From assembly GCA_903874275.1 (NCBI GenBank), contig CAIQRS010000141.1, positions 1-64,000 of the forward strand: DNA of 64,000 nucleotides. The letters run 5' to 3'. The notes below the pieces were generated by a model. The model searched no databases, was not told the origin of the DNA, and saw nothing but the letters and a program-made list of their open reading frames with translations. Positions 12,719-20,663 of this stretch are shown here, in pieces. Within the stretch, counting starts at the first letter, position 1. The number at the start of each line of letters is the position of its first letter. The position numbers were made by a program, and so were the translations under genes. The stretch comes from an uncultured Anaeromyxobacter sp. Lineage in GTDB: Bacteria; Myxococcota; Myxococcia; Myxococcales; Anaeromyxobacteraceae.

Positions 12719-13669
12719 CTACCGCTGCTTGGCGCGCCGCTCGGCCTTGACGAAGGCGTTCGCCAGCTCGTCCTCGGTGACCAGCCTCTTCTTCACCAGG
12801 ATGCGCACCATCGCCGCGGAGAAGCGCGACAGGCGGGCCAGCTCCGGCGAGGTGGCGTCGCCGGCGCCGATGCGCTCCAGGCCGTCGAGGATGGCCTCGA
12901 CCCGGGGTGCGAACTCGGCGTCGCCATCGTCCTCGGGCGTCAGCTCGACGATGAGCTCGGGGGGAGCCTCGGGCAGCGCGGCGCGGACCGACGGCGGGAT
13001 CTCCTCCTCGCCCCGCAGCCCGCGGACCGCGGCGGCAAGGCGCGCCGCCGGGCTGGTGGCGGGGGGCTCGGGGCGGGGCGGCACGGGGGGATGCGCCCCG
13101 GGCGCAGGGCTCCGGGTGAAGTAGTCGTCGAGACCCTGCGTGTACCCCGGGTCGAGCGGCCCGACCAGATCCACCGGCCGGTCGTCCAGCTCGTCGAGCG
13201 CGATGGCCTCCACGCCCTTCTTGTCGCCCAGGTAGAGGCGGCGGATGGCGCGCGCGATCTCGCGGTCGCCGGCGATGGACAGCTTGACGTTGCGGCCGGT
13301 GCGGAAGGCCAGCTCGTCGATGACTCCCATGTTGGTGGGGTCGGCCATGGCGACCCACAGGCTGGCCGTGTCGGCGGCGTAGGGGAGGAGCTGGTTGCGC
13401 TCGGCGAACTCGTGGGGCACGAGGCGCAGCGCCAGCTCGAGCCCGGGGCCGAACTCGATCGACTCGACCGGGGCCCGCGCGAACCCCATCTTGGTGGCCA
13501 GCGTGGAGACGATCTGCTCCTCGCTGGCCATCTTGAGGTCGATGAGCGCCTGGCCGAGCCTGCCACCCCACCTGCGCTGGTGCCCGAGGGCGGCCTGGAG
13601 CTGGGTGCCGTCGATGATCCCGGCTTCGAGCAGGATCTCGCCAAGGCGCTTTCTCTGCGGGTTGACCAC
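12719..13669 (-). CDS. Stand-alone MshE-N (GspE N-terminal type) protein, probable c-di-GMP receptor
   Basis: 316 residues from GTG 13669. Residues 8-31 and 37-60 are two 24-residue copies of the RLGxxLxxxG...LxxQ motif, separated by five residues. This is exactly the tandem layout of MshE-N c-di-GMP binding domains. The rest of a GspE-type N-terminal domain follows to about 150, then a Pro/Ala-rich linker and a helical C-terminus rich in Lys/Arg. No Walker A ATPase domain is present, unlike true GspE/PilB. It lies 68 bp downstream of ExbB-ExbD on the same strand. Ligand binding is inferred from the motif. Confidence 0.8.
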   Translation of the reverse strand: MVNPQRKRLGEILLEAGIIDGTQLQAALGHQRRWGGRLGQALIDLKMASEEQIVSTLATKMGFARAPVESIEFGPGLELALRLVPHEFAERNQLLPYAADTASLWVAMADPTNMGVIDELAFRTGRNVKLSIAGDREIARAIRRLYLGDKKGVEAIALDELDDRPVDLVGPLDPGYTQGLDDYFTRSPAPGAHPPVPPRPEPPATSPAARLAAAVRGLRGEEEIPPSVRAALPEAPPELIVELTPEDDGDAEFAPRVEAILDGLERIGAGDATSPELARLSRFSAAMVRILVKKRLVTEDELANAFVKAERRAKQR

Positions 13670-13737
13670 GTCGCGACTGTACCCGGACGCGTGGCCCGGG
13701 TCGAGCAGCCGCCCCCTCGGGGAGCCCGTCCGACCGA

Positions 13738-14187
13738 TCAGGGTGCGTCGGCGCGGGTGGCGATGGCCAGGCGCGGCAGCCCCTCGCGCCGGGCCATGTC
13801 CATCACGGCCACGACCTTGCCGTGGGCCACCCCCTCGTCGGCCTGCACGAGCACCAGGGTCTCCGGGTTCTCGGCGCGGGCCTTCTCGAGGACCTTCTTC
13901 AGCCCCTCCTGGTCCACCACCTTGCCCTGCACCACCACCCGGCCATCGGAGAGGACGGCGATGGCGAGGTCGTGGACCTCCTTCACCGCGTTGGCCTGGC
14001 CTCCCTTGGGGAGGCTGACCTTGATCCCGCCGTTCTGCCCGCCCGCCTCGGCGATGGCGGTGGTGGTCACCATGAAGATGATGAGGAGGACGAGGAAGAT
14101 GTCGGTGAGCGGCGTGATGTTGATGTCGGCGAAGATGCCCCCGCCGGTCCCCGCGCCGCCATCGTCCTCGGGTGTGCTCATCGACAT
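13738..14187 (-). CDS. ExbD/TolR-family biopolymer transport protein
   Basis: 149 residues. A short cytoplasmic segment is followed by one transmembrane helix at about 25-45 with the family Asp in N-I-T-P-L-T-D-I-F-L-V-L-L-I-I-F, then a periplasmic domain. With the ExbB-like protein it should form the proton-driven motor that energises TonB- or Tol-type envelope processes. ATG 14187 lies one base after the ExbB-like stop. No TonB or TolA is in the window, so ExbD versus TolR assignment is open. Confidence 0.88.
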   Translation of the reverse strand: MSMSTPEDDGGAGTGGGIFADINITPLTDIFLVLLIIFMVTTTAIAEAGGQNGGIKVSLPKGGQANAVKEVHDLAIAVLSDGRVVVQGKVVDQEGLKKVLEKARAENPETLVLVQADEGVAHGKVVAVMDMARREGLPRLAIATRADAP

Positions 14188-14188
14188 G

Positions 14189-14848
14189 TCAGGGCTCCTG
14201 GGCTCCGGCCGGGCCGGCTCGGACTTCCTTCACGATCTCCAGGAACTCCTCGGTGAGGAGCTTGAGCTGGAGCTGCAGCCGCCCGGCCAGGACGTTCAGC
14301 ATGTTGTAGAGGATGACCGCCTCGATGGCCACCGCGATGCCGCCGGCGGTGGTGATGAGGGCCTCGGAGATGCCGGCGGCGACCACGCTGAAGCCGCCCT
14401 GGCCGGTGACGCCCATCTGGTGAAAGGCGCGCATGATCCCGACCACGGTGCCGAAGAGGCCGATGAAGGGGGCGGTGGCCCCGATGGTCCCGAGGATCCA
14501 CAGGCGGGCCCTGAGCTTCTGGTTGGCCTCCTGCCGCTGCCTCTCCACCGCGGCCTCGATCCGGGCGTCGGTGGCCGGCCGCTTGCCGGGAGGCGTGGGC
14601 ACGATCGCGGCCAGGAAGACCTCGGCGGCGGGCGAGGTGGAGCGCTCGGCCTGGGCGCGGGCGTCCTCAGCGTCGCCGCGGAGGAGCGAGCGGGTCACCG
14701 CGTCGGCGAGGCTGCGGGCCCTGTCGGTGAAGCGCCAGAGCGCGAGCACCCGCTCGACGGCGACGGCCACGGCCAGGACCGAGAAGAGCGCGATGATCCA
14801 CATCGCGACACCACCGGTCTTGAGGACCGTGAGGAGTTCCATGTTCAC
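14189..14848 (-). CDS. MotA/TolQ/ExbB-family proton channel protein
   Basis: 219 residues, three hydrophobic segments (about 12-32, 110-135, 155-180). The family pattern G-L-F-G-T-V-x-G-I-M-x-A-F is followed by G-I-S-E-A-L-x-T-T-A-x-G-I-x-V-A. It is the stator ring partner of the adjacent ExbD-like protein. GTG 14848 has an AAAGG ribosome binding site upstream; ATG 14842, two codons in, is the alternative start. A 103-bp gap separates it from the lipoprotein gene upstream, leaving room for an internal promoter. Confidence 0.9.
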   Translation of the reverse strand: MNMELLTVLKTGGVAMWIIALFSVLAVAVAVERVLALWRFTDRARSLADAVTRSLLRGDAEDARAQAERSTSPAAEVFLAAIVPTPPGKRPATDARIEAAVERQRQEANQKLRARLWILGTIGATAPFIGLFGTVVGIMRAFHQMGVTGQGGFSVVAAGISEALITTAGGIAVAIEAVILYNMLNVLAGRLQLQLKLLTEEFLEIVKEVRAGPAGAQEP

Positions 14849-14951
14849 GTCTGCGCGCCTTTCGGGGATCCGGGGAGGGGGAAAGCTAGCCGATTTCCTG
14901 GGGGATTCAAGGCGAACCGCCCGGGGAGCCCCGGTGTTCCCGGGACCCGGG

Positions 14952-15785
14952 TCAGCGCTGGCCCGGGGGTGCGGGACGGATCGGCAACTCGAGCGGGGGC
15001 GGGGGCGCTCCCGGCTCGAGGTCGATCACCCGGACGCCGCGCGGGGGATCGAGCACGAAGAGGGCATCGTCGGGCGCGCCGTTCACCTCGAGATCGTCCC
15101 TCCAGCGCAGCCCGATCTCCGCGCCGCCGCCGCGCAGCTCCACCTCGGTGGGGAAGCGGCGGCCGCCCGGGTGGCGGAAGACGGAGAAGGCGGCCTTCCA
15201 GGGAATCCCGCCCCGGGCACCGGGCAGGTTGCTCGCGGTGACGATGGAGGCGCCGTCGCCCACGGCCAGGACCTGCCGCCCGCCCGCACCGGCGATCTCG
15301 AGCAACACCACGCCGTCCCCCGGCTCGGCCGCCACCGCCCGCCCGTCGAGGAGGGGCACGCTCCCGCAGACCACGCGGGCCAGCTCGCGGGCGCCGAGCG
15401 GCACCGGGAGGAGCCGCGACAGGTTCTCGGGCGTGTCCTCGCCGCGGTGCAGCGTCCCGGCCCGCGCGTCGAGCAGGGCGAAGCGGCCGCCGCCGGCGAC
15501 CAGCACCGCCGCCGGGTTCCCGAAGAAGTCGAAGACCTCCACCCGGAGCCGGCCGGAGGTCTCGGCGGCGACCCAGGCCTCGAGCGAGCCGGAGAGGTCG
15601 GGCGAGGAGACCGAGAGACGCGCCGAGCCGCGGCAGGAGGTGACGCGCTCCTGAGCCGCCCGGACCTGCGCGAGGAGGGGGGCGGGATCGCGGGAGAGGT
15701 CGGGGGGCGGCGCCCGGACGCAGCCCGAGAGCAGCGCCGCGGCGGCGGCGGCAACCCCCGCCGCCAGGAGGGACCTCCTGGTCAC
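14952..15785 (-). CDS. LolB-like outer-membrane lipoprotein (DUF4292 type)
   Basis: 277 residues. The signal peptide ends in a lipobox LLSGC, with Cys22 as the lipidation site; the next residue is Val, so outer-membrane sorting is possible. The remainder is β-rich with the LolA/LolB-like pattern (S-A-R-L-S-V-S-S-P, then R-V-E-V-F-D-F-F-G-N-P). LolB-type proteins insert lipoproteins into the outer membrane, but many DUF4292 relatives have no proven role. The GTG start overlaps the stop of the PLP enzyme gene (GTGA). Confidence 0.7.
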   Translation of the reverse strand: MTRRSLLAAGVAAAAAALLSGCVRAPPPDLSRDPAPLLAQVRAAQERVTSCRGSARLSVSSPDLSGSLEAWVAAETSGRLRVEVFDFFGNPAAVLVAGGGRFALLDARAGTLHRGEDTPENLSRLLPVPLGARELARVVCGSVPLLDGRAVAAEPGDGVVLLEIAGAGGRQVLAVGDGASIVTASNLPGARGGIPWKAAFSVFRHPGGRRFPTEVELRGGGAEIGLRWRDDLEVNGAPDDALFVLDPPRGVRVIDLEPGAPPPPLELPIRPAPPGQR

Positions 15786-16957
15786 GCCCGCTCCAGCGCC
15801 TGGAGCAGGTCGGCCAACAGGTCGTCCGGGTCCTCCAGGCCGACCGACACCCGGAGCGTGCCCCTCCCGATCCGCTGGGCGAGGAGCTCGGCGTCGGTGG
15901 CGTTGCGGTGGGAGGAGATGACGGGGATGGAGGCCAGGCTCTCCACGCCCCCCAGCGAGCTGGCCCGGGCCACCAGCCGGAGTGCGTCGTGCACCCGGGC
16001 CACGGCCTCGTACCCTCCACGGACCGTGAAGGAGAGGACCCCGCCCCCGCCGCGCAGGAGCCGCCGGGCCACCGCGTGGTCGGGGTGGGACTCCAGGAAC
16101 GGGTAGTCCACCCGTTCAACCCGGGGGTGCCCGGAGAGCGCCCGGGCCAGGCGGAGCGCGGTGTCGTTCTGGCGCAGGACCCGGATCTCCAGGGTCTTCA
16201 GGCCGCGCAGCAGGTCGTAAGCCGCCGCCGCGTCCAGGTTCCCGCCGGTGGAGCGGCGCATGGCCAGGACCCCGGCCAGGAGCGCGCGCGACCCGGCCAC
16301 CACCCCGCCCAGGTGGTCGGAGTGGCCGTTGAGGAACTTGGTGGCGCTGTGGACCACCAGATCCACCCCGAGTGGAATGGCCCGGAGGTTCACGGGCGAG
16401 GCGAAGGTGGCGTCGAGGACGCTGCGGATCCCCCGCGCCCGGCAGGCCGCCGCCACGGCCGGGACGTCGGCGACGCGCAGCGTGGGGTTGGTGGGGCTCT
16501 CGAAGACCAGCGCCCGGGCGTTCCCCGGCGCGGCCGCCACCGCCGCGGCCAGCCCGTCGAAGGGGACGACCCGGATCTCCACGCCGAAGCGCTCGAGAAC
16601 GTCCCGCGCCAGCCGGGTGGTCTGCCCGTAGATGGTGTCGCAGAGGAGCAGCGCGTCCCCGGCCCGCAGCGTGGAGAGGAGCGCCGCGGTGAGCGCGGCC
16701 ATCCCGGAGGCGAAGCAGGCCGCCGCCTCGGCCCCCTCGAGGGCGGCGATCTTCCGCTCGGCCGCGACCACGGTCGGGTTCTCCAGGCGCGCGTAGAGCC
16801 AGCGCCCCTCCGGCGCGTCGAGGTAGGCGGCGGCGTCGGCGGCGCTGTCGAAGCGGTAGGTGGTGGCCTGGTAGACGGGGGTGGTGGTGGAAGGGACGGA
16901 GAGGGTCTCGCCCTCGCCGGCGTGGACCGCCAGCGTCCCCAGCTTCGGCTCGCTCAT
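15782..16957 (-). CDS. Cys/Met-metabolism PLP-dependent enzyme (cystathionine gamma-synthase / methionine gamma-lyase type)
   Basis: 391 residues, normal length for the family. The PLP lysine sits in SATKFLNGHSDHLGG, with YARLENPT and the cofactor-phosphate loop FASGMAA upstream. The family makes or breaks C-S bonds in cystathionine, homoserine esters or methionine, and sequence alone does not decide which. The start ATG 16957 overlaps the preceding gene's stop (ATGA), so a longer open frame upstream is rejected. Neighbours (membrane protein, lipoprotein) do not clarify the pathway. Confidence 0.88.
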   Translation of the reverse strand: MSEPKLGTLAVHAGEGETLSVPSTTTPVYQATTYRFDSAADAAAYLDAPEGRWLYARLENPTVVAAERKIAALEGAEAAACFASGMAALTAALLSTLRAGDALLLCDTIYGQTTRLARDVLERFGVEIRVVPFDGLAAAVAAAPGNARALVFESPTNPTLRVADVPAVAAACRARGIRSVLDATFASPVNLRAIPLGVDLVVHSATKFLNGHSDHLGGVVAGSRALLAGVLAMRRSTGGNLDAAAAYDLLRGLKTLEIRVLRQNDTALRLARALSGHPRVERVDYPFLESHPDHAVARRLLRGGGGVLSFTVRGGYEAVARVHDALRLVARASSLGGVESLASIPVISSHRNATDAELLAQRIGRGTLRVSVGLEDPDDLLADLLQALERA

Positions 16958-17328
16958 GGCGCCAGGATCCCGCCCACCACCGCCCCCACGAGGAGCGGCA
17001 CCACGTTCGCCACCACCAGCACTCCGGCCCCGAACCCGGCGATGGCTCCCAGGACCGGCATCCCGGTGAGCGCGGTCGCCATGAAGAACATCACCACCGC
17101 CACCACCAGCGCCGGCAACAGGACCGCGGCGATGGCGGTGCCCACGCTCCCGGCCTTCCGCCCTCCGACCAGGCCGGCGATGAACATCCCCAGCACCGGC
17201 AGCCAGAAGAGGAGCAGCGAGAGGACGAGCATCCACACCATCGCCGTCGCGAGCCCCCCCTTCTCCGCCCCGGGCGCCCGGTTCGCTGCGGACTGGTTCT
17301 TCTCGCCGTCCCGGATCTGGTCTGCCAT
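16954..17328 (-). CDS. Small integral membrane protein, function unknown
   Basis: 124 residues. A hydrophilic head of about 25 residues (charged, Asn/Gln-rich) is followed by three or four hydrophobic segments rich in Gly, Ala and Val. I do not recognise a named family. ATG 17328 has GGGAGCG upstream as ribosome binding site. The stop overlaps the PLP enzyme start (ATGA), so the two are translationally coupled. Confidence 0.7.
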   Translation of the reverse strand: MADQIRDGEKNQSAANRAPGAEKGGLATAMVWMLVLSLLLFWLPVLGMFIAGLVGGRKAGSVGTAIAAVLLPALVVAVVMFFMATALTGMPVLGAIAGFGAGVLVVANVVPLLVGAVVGGILAP

Positions 17329-17348
17329 GTGAACGCTCCCTCCCGTGA

Positions 17349-18170
17349 TCAGAATAGCCGGGCGGCGCGCGCCCGGAGTTCCCTGGCCTGGCGGCGCGCC
17401 ACCTCGTTCTCCGGCGCCCAGCGCGGATCGGCGTCCCCTGCCCCCTCCACCTCGGCGAGCATCCGGTCGAAGGCGGCCCTGTCCTGGAGCAGGACGAGGA
17501 GCGAGCCGGCCTCGGCGACCGGCGTGAGGAGGCAGCCGGGACCGAGCACGCGGGCCTGCTCGAGGTGGCGTCGCGAGCGGGCCACGCCGCCGCCCACCGC
17601 CGCCGGCAGCGCAGCGGCCCAGGCGCCCAGCGCGCGGTGCGGCCCCCCGCAGTCCACCGCCCCGTCGAGCGAGGCGGCGCGCTCCATCGCGGCGAGCGCC
17701 GGGTCCTTCACGGCGAGCAGCGCGGGGAGCCCCTTCTCGCGCGCCGAGGACCAGGTGGCGAGCGCCAGCCAGTAGAGGGGCTCGGCCCCCTCCGGCCCGA
17801 CGCGGGAGGGGGCGCCGACGAGGTCCCCCTTCTCCACGGCCTCTCCCCATGCGGGCGAGAGGTGGCGCAGGGCCCGCTCGGCCGCGCGCGAGGAGGCGAC
17901 CCAGGCGGCGCGGGCCGACGCGGGGTCCGCGAGGGCGCGGAAGGCCTCGGCGCGGGCCAGGCGGAGCTCGACGGCCGGATCATCGGGCCGGTGGGGCTCG
18001 GCGGCGGCGGTCCACTCGGCGATGGCCTCGGCGAGGCGCGCCGGGTCGCCGCGCTCCGCGAACGCCAGGTCTCCCCGTGCGATCCGGGCCGCCCGGGTGG
18101 TGGCGCCGTGGGGCTGCGGGGGCGTGGGCGCAGCGGTCGCGCCGAGCAGGGCGAGCGCGAGGAGCAGCAT
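17349..18170 (-). CDS. Exported helical-repeat protein, possibly TRAP-transporter T-component (TatT) like
   Basis: 273 residues. A signal peptide of about 15 residues (LLLALALLGATAA) lacks a lipobox cysteine. Helical repeats rich in Ala, Arg and Trp follow. The pattern W-x-A-A-A-E then A-L-Y-W-L-A-L-A-T-W and the region around P-A-A-V-G-G-G-V-A-R-S-R resemble TatT/TRAP T-component proteins, periplasmic TPR-like trimers. The family call is tentative. ATG 18170 overlaps the upstream MaoC gene's TGA. Confidence 0.55.
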   Translation of the reverse strand: MLLLALALLGATAAPTPPQPHGATTRAARIARGDLAFAERGDPARLAEAIAEWTAAAEPHRPDDPAVELRLARAEAFRALADPASARAAWVASSRAAERALRHLSPAWGEAVEKGDLVGAPSRVGPEGAEPLYWLALATWSSAREKGLPALLAVKDPALAAMERAASLDGAVDCGGPHRALGAWAAALPAAVGGGVARSRRHLEQARVLGPGCLLTPVAEAGSLLVLLQDRAAFDRMLAEVEGAGDADPRWAPENEVARRQARELRARAARLF

Positions 18171-18961
18171 CAGCGCCGCTTGCCGGCCTTCGTCTTCGGG
18201 GCGGCCTTCTTCGGAACCGACTTCGGCGCCGGAGCCTTCTTGGCCGGAGCCTTCTTGACGGGCGCCTTCGGCGCGGGCTTCGCGACGGGCTTCGGCTCCG
18301 GCCGGGGCGGGACCTTCGCCTGCACCGGCACCGGGGGCGCGCCCTTCTGCGGCACGGCCGCGGGCTTCGCCGGCTGGACCTTCGCCGGGGCGGCCGCCGG
18401 ACGCGTTCCCACCGCCGGTCGCGCCGGCGCGGTGCTGCGGGAGAGCTTGGCGAGCCGCTCCTCCTCCTCGGCCGGCGTCACCACGAGGGGCGGCTGCCCG
18501 CCGCGCTGCCGGGTCTCGTCGTCGCCGCTGTAGAAGAGCTGGGCCGTCACCGCGCCCCGCACCACCAGCTCCCCGCGCTGGTTCTCGCCCCATACCTCGA
18601 TGTCCACCGCGTAGCGCCCCCCGGCCTCGAAGCGCCGGTCGGCCACGCGGCCGCGCACCGTCACCACGTCGCCGGGCCAGACGATCTTCACGAACCGTGC
18701 ACCGAAGCGCCGGACCCGGGCCCCGCGCAGCCAGTCGGTCACCAGCTCGCCCAGGAAGCCCATGGCGAGCATCCCCGGGACGAGGACGCTGGGGAAGCCG
18801 GCGTTCCGCGCGAAGGGCTCGTCCACGTGGAGCGGGCCGTAGTCCCCGGTGGCCCCGCAGAAGCGGGCGACCTGGGAACGATCCACCGGAGGCTTCACCA
18901 GCGGCGGAAGCTCGTCGCCGACCTTGACCGCCTCGAAGTAGAGCTGCCGTGCCAGGAGCAC
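18170..18961 (-). CDS. MaoC-like dehydratase with a long basic Lys/Ala/Pro-rich C-terminal tail
   Basis: 263 residues. Residues about 8-150 form a hot-dog fold MaoC domain with the catalytic pattern D-Y-G-P-L-H-V-D-E followed by N-A-G-F and V-P-G-M-L. Such domains hydrate or dehydrate enoyl/3-hydroxyacyl thioesters. From about 165 to the end the protein becomes a low-complexity tail of Lys, Ala and Pro, like histone H1 or AlgP tails. The GTG start at 18961 is the first in the open frame. It lies 13 bp after a second hot-dog dehydratase gene; the pair resembles the HadA/HadB split of mycobacterial hydroxyacyl-ACP dehydratase. Confidence 0.8.
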   Translation of the reverse strand: MLLARQLYFEAVKVGDELPPLVKPPVDRSQVARFCGATGDYGPLHVDEPFARNAGFPSVLVPGMLAMGFLGELVTDWLRGARVRRFGARFVKIVWPGDVVTVRGRVADRRFEAGGRYAVDIEVWGENQRGELVVRGAVTAQLFYSGDDETRQRGGQPPLVVTPAEEEERLAKLSRSTAPARPAVGTRPAAAPAKVQPAKPAAVPQKGAPPVPVQAKVPPRPEPKPVAKPAPKAPVKKAPAKKAPAPKSVPKKAAPKTKAGKRR

Positions 18962-18974
18962 AGGGTTCCCCTTC

Positions 18975-19412
18975 CTAGCCGCGCCGCAGGATGTAGGTCT
19001 CGCGCGTGCGGAAGACGAACTCGCCCTCGGCTCCGCGCCCCTCGGTCTCGAGGATCAGGACGTCGGTGGCGCCGCTGGTCCCGGCGCGCTCCTGGACGTC
19101 GGCCACCTTCGTTTTCACCGTGAGTCGATCGCCGGCGACGATGGGGCGCCCGTACTCGATCGACGCCTCGCCGAGCAGGAGCGACCGCGTGCCCAGGTCG
19201 AGGGAATGGCGGAAGCGCTCGTTCTGCGCGAGCACGCCCGGGAAGGTCAGCGGCGCCGCCAGGGAGGCGAAACCGGCCGACCGGGCCGCCGCCTCGTCGG
19301 TGTGGACGGGGTTGGCGTCGCCGACGGCGTCGGCGAGGCGCCGGATGGCGCCCCTCTCCACCTCGACCAGGGTGGACTCGCTCTCCCGTCCGATGAGGGT
19401 CTTGTCGAGCAT
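18975..19412 (-). CDS. MaoC N-terminal-type (FAS1-like) dehydratase domain protein
   Basis: 145 residues, one hot-dog domain. It carries A-D-A-V-G-D-A-N-P-V-H-T-D-E and A-P-L-T-F-P-G-V-L, as in the substrate-binding half of split hydroxyacyl dehydratases. ATG 19412 was chosen because GAGG stands about 8 bases upstream and it is 11 bp after the dehydrogenase stop. With the next gene it probably forms a heterodimeric dehydratase acting on 3-hydroxyacyl thioesters; the acyl substrate is unknown. Confidence 0.8.
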   Translation of the reverse strand: MLDKTLIGRESESTLVEVERGAIRRLADAVGDANPVHTDEAAARSAGFASLAAPLTFPGVLAQNERFRHSLDLGTRSLLLGEASIEYGRPIVAGDRLTVKTKVADVQERAGTSGATDVLILETEGRGAEGEFVFRTRETYILRRG

Positions 19413-19423
19413 GCGCACCTCGC

Positions 19424-20410
19424 TCAGGACCGCCCGGGGGGGAGGTCGAGCACCGTGACGAGCCCCTGCAGCAGGGGAATGGCGGCGGCCGCGTGGACCA
19501 CCGACCAGGCGGTCGAGGCCTCGCCCGGGAAGCCGCCTGGGACGACCAGCCGGAGCGGCGGGTCGGCCTCGATCCGGACCTCGTCGCGCGGGTCCTCCGC
19601 GCCGACCGCCAGCACCACCTCGAGCCGGATCACCTCGCGCCCCTCCTGCCAGCCGCGGGCGACCTGCCGGATGCCCGCCACGCCGCCCTTCTGCACCAGC
19701 ATCGGGCCGGCCAGGTCGCGGGTGGCCAGCACCGGCTCGGCCTCCTCCTCGAGCTCGTCGAGGTCGAGGCCGCAACCCAGCGCCGCCAGCGTCGCCGACT
19801 CGGCCAGCCCTACGTGGCCGATGGCGTCCACCTCCACGGCCCGCTGGAACTCGGCCGGGCTGAGGCCGACGCCGGCCTTCCGCCAGAGGGGCTCCCTCCG
19901 GGTGGAGAGATCGACGACGCGCCTGGCCTCGAGGCGGCGCACCGCGCCGGTGCCCTGGGAGAGGAGCGCCGGCAGCCGGTCGAGCGCCAGCCCGGGGTTC
20001 ACGCCGGCGGCGACCACCGCCACGTCGTTCTTCTCGCAGAGGGAGTCGAGGGCGTCGGCCTCCGCCTCGTGCGCGAGCCACGGGTAGCCGAGCTCCTCGC
20101 ACGTGGAGACGACGGAGAGCCCCGCGCGGACCGCCTGCTCGATGGCCGGAAGCACCTCGAGGAACCGGGAGGAGGTGGCGAGGAGGAGGACGCCTCCGCG
20201 CGCGGCGCGAAAGGACCGGGCCGGGTCGGCCTCGACCTCGAGGCCGGTGGGGAGCCCGACGAGCGCGTCGAGCTTCTGCTTCGCGAAGGCGGGATCGACC
20301 GCGCCGACCAGGGTCAGGTCCGCGGAGGAGAGGACCGCGCGCACGATGGCGCGGCCGACCTCACCGAGGCCCGCCACCACGACCGGGATGCCCGTCGCTT
20401 CCTTCGCCAC
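19424..20410 (-). CDS. Dihydrodipicolinate reductase-like NAD(P)-dependent dehydrogenase
   Basis: 328 residues from GTG 20410, preceded by a strong ribosome binding site GGAGGGAAC; a longer frame from ATG 20452 is less likely. An N-terminal Rossmann fold (VVVAGLGEVGRAIV) is followed by a DapB-like region with G-V-N-P-G-L-A-L-D. It resembles 2,4-diaminopentanoate dehydrogenase and DapB-like amine dehydrogenases, not canonical DapB, which is encoded separately in the window. It heads the run that continues into the two dehydratases, suggesting one catabolic or biosynthetic route. Substrate unknown. Confidence 0.75.
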   Translation of the reverse strand: MAKEATGIPVVVAGLGEVGRAIVRAVLSSADLTLVGAVDPAFAKQKLDALVGLPTGLEVEADPARSFRAARGGVLLLATSSRFLEVLPAIEQAVRAGLSVVSTCEELGYPWLAHEAEADALDSLCEKNDVAVVAAGVNPGLALDRLPALLSQGTGAVRRLEARRVVDLSTRREPLWRKAGVGLSPAEFQRAVEVDAIGHVGLAESATLAALGCGLDLDELEEEAEPVLATRDLAGPMLVQKGGVAGIRQVARGWQEGREVIRLEVVLAVGAEDPRDEVRIEADPPLRLVVPGGFPGEASTAWSVVHAAAAIPLLQGLVTVLDLPPGRS

Positions 20411-20560
20411 GTTCCCTCCGCCTTCCGCAGGGCCGGAATGCCGAGATTTCACGGAAATCCAGATGGTTATATGGCATCACTCCAAGAGCCTTCAACAGGA
20501 TCGGTTCGCGGAGGGTGAATTCTCCGCGGGTCACGCGGCCTGATGGAGGCGCGCGATCCG

Positions 20561-20594
20561 GAAACAATAATAATATAAGATATTTACATAAGTA
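20561..20594. promoter_or_regulatory. AT-rich island in the 253-bp gap upstream of the dehydrogenase gene
   Basis: Thirty-four bases contain only a handful of G or C, in a GC-rich background. On the minus strand they include TATTAT and TATAT elements suitable as a -10 box for the dehydrogenase/dehydratase run, which would give a leader of about 150 nt. No convincing -35 at 16-18 bp was seen. Apart from this island, nothing recognisable lies in 20411-20663. Confidence 0.35.
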
Positions 20595-20663
20595 CCCCGC
20601 CAGCGCTGCTCCGCCAGACCCTGGTGGGGCGTCGGAGCCGGCCGGCCGGGCCCGGCGATGTCC

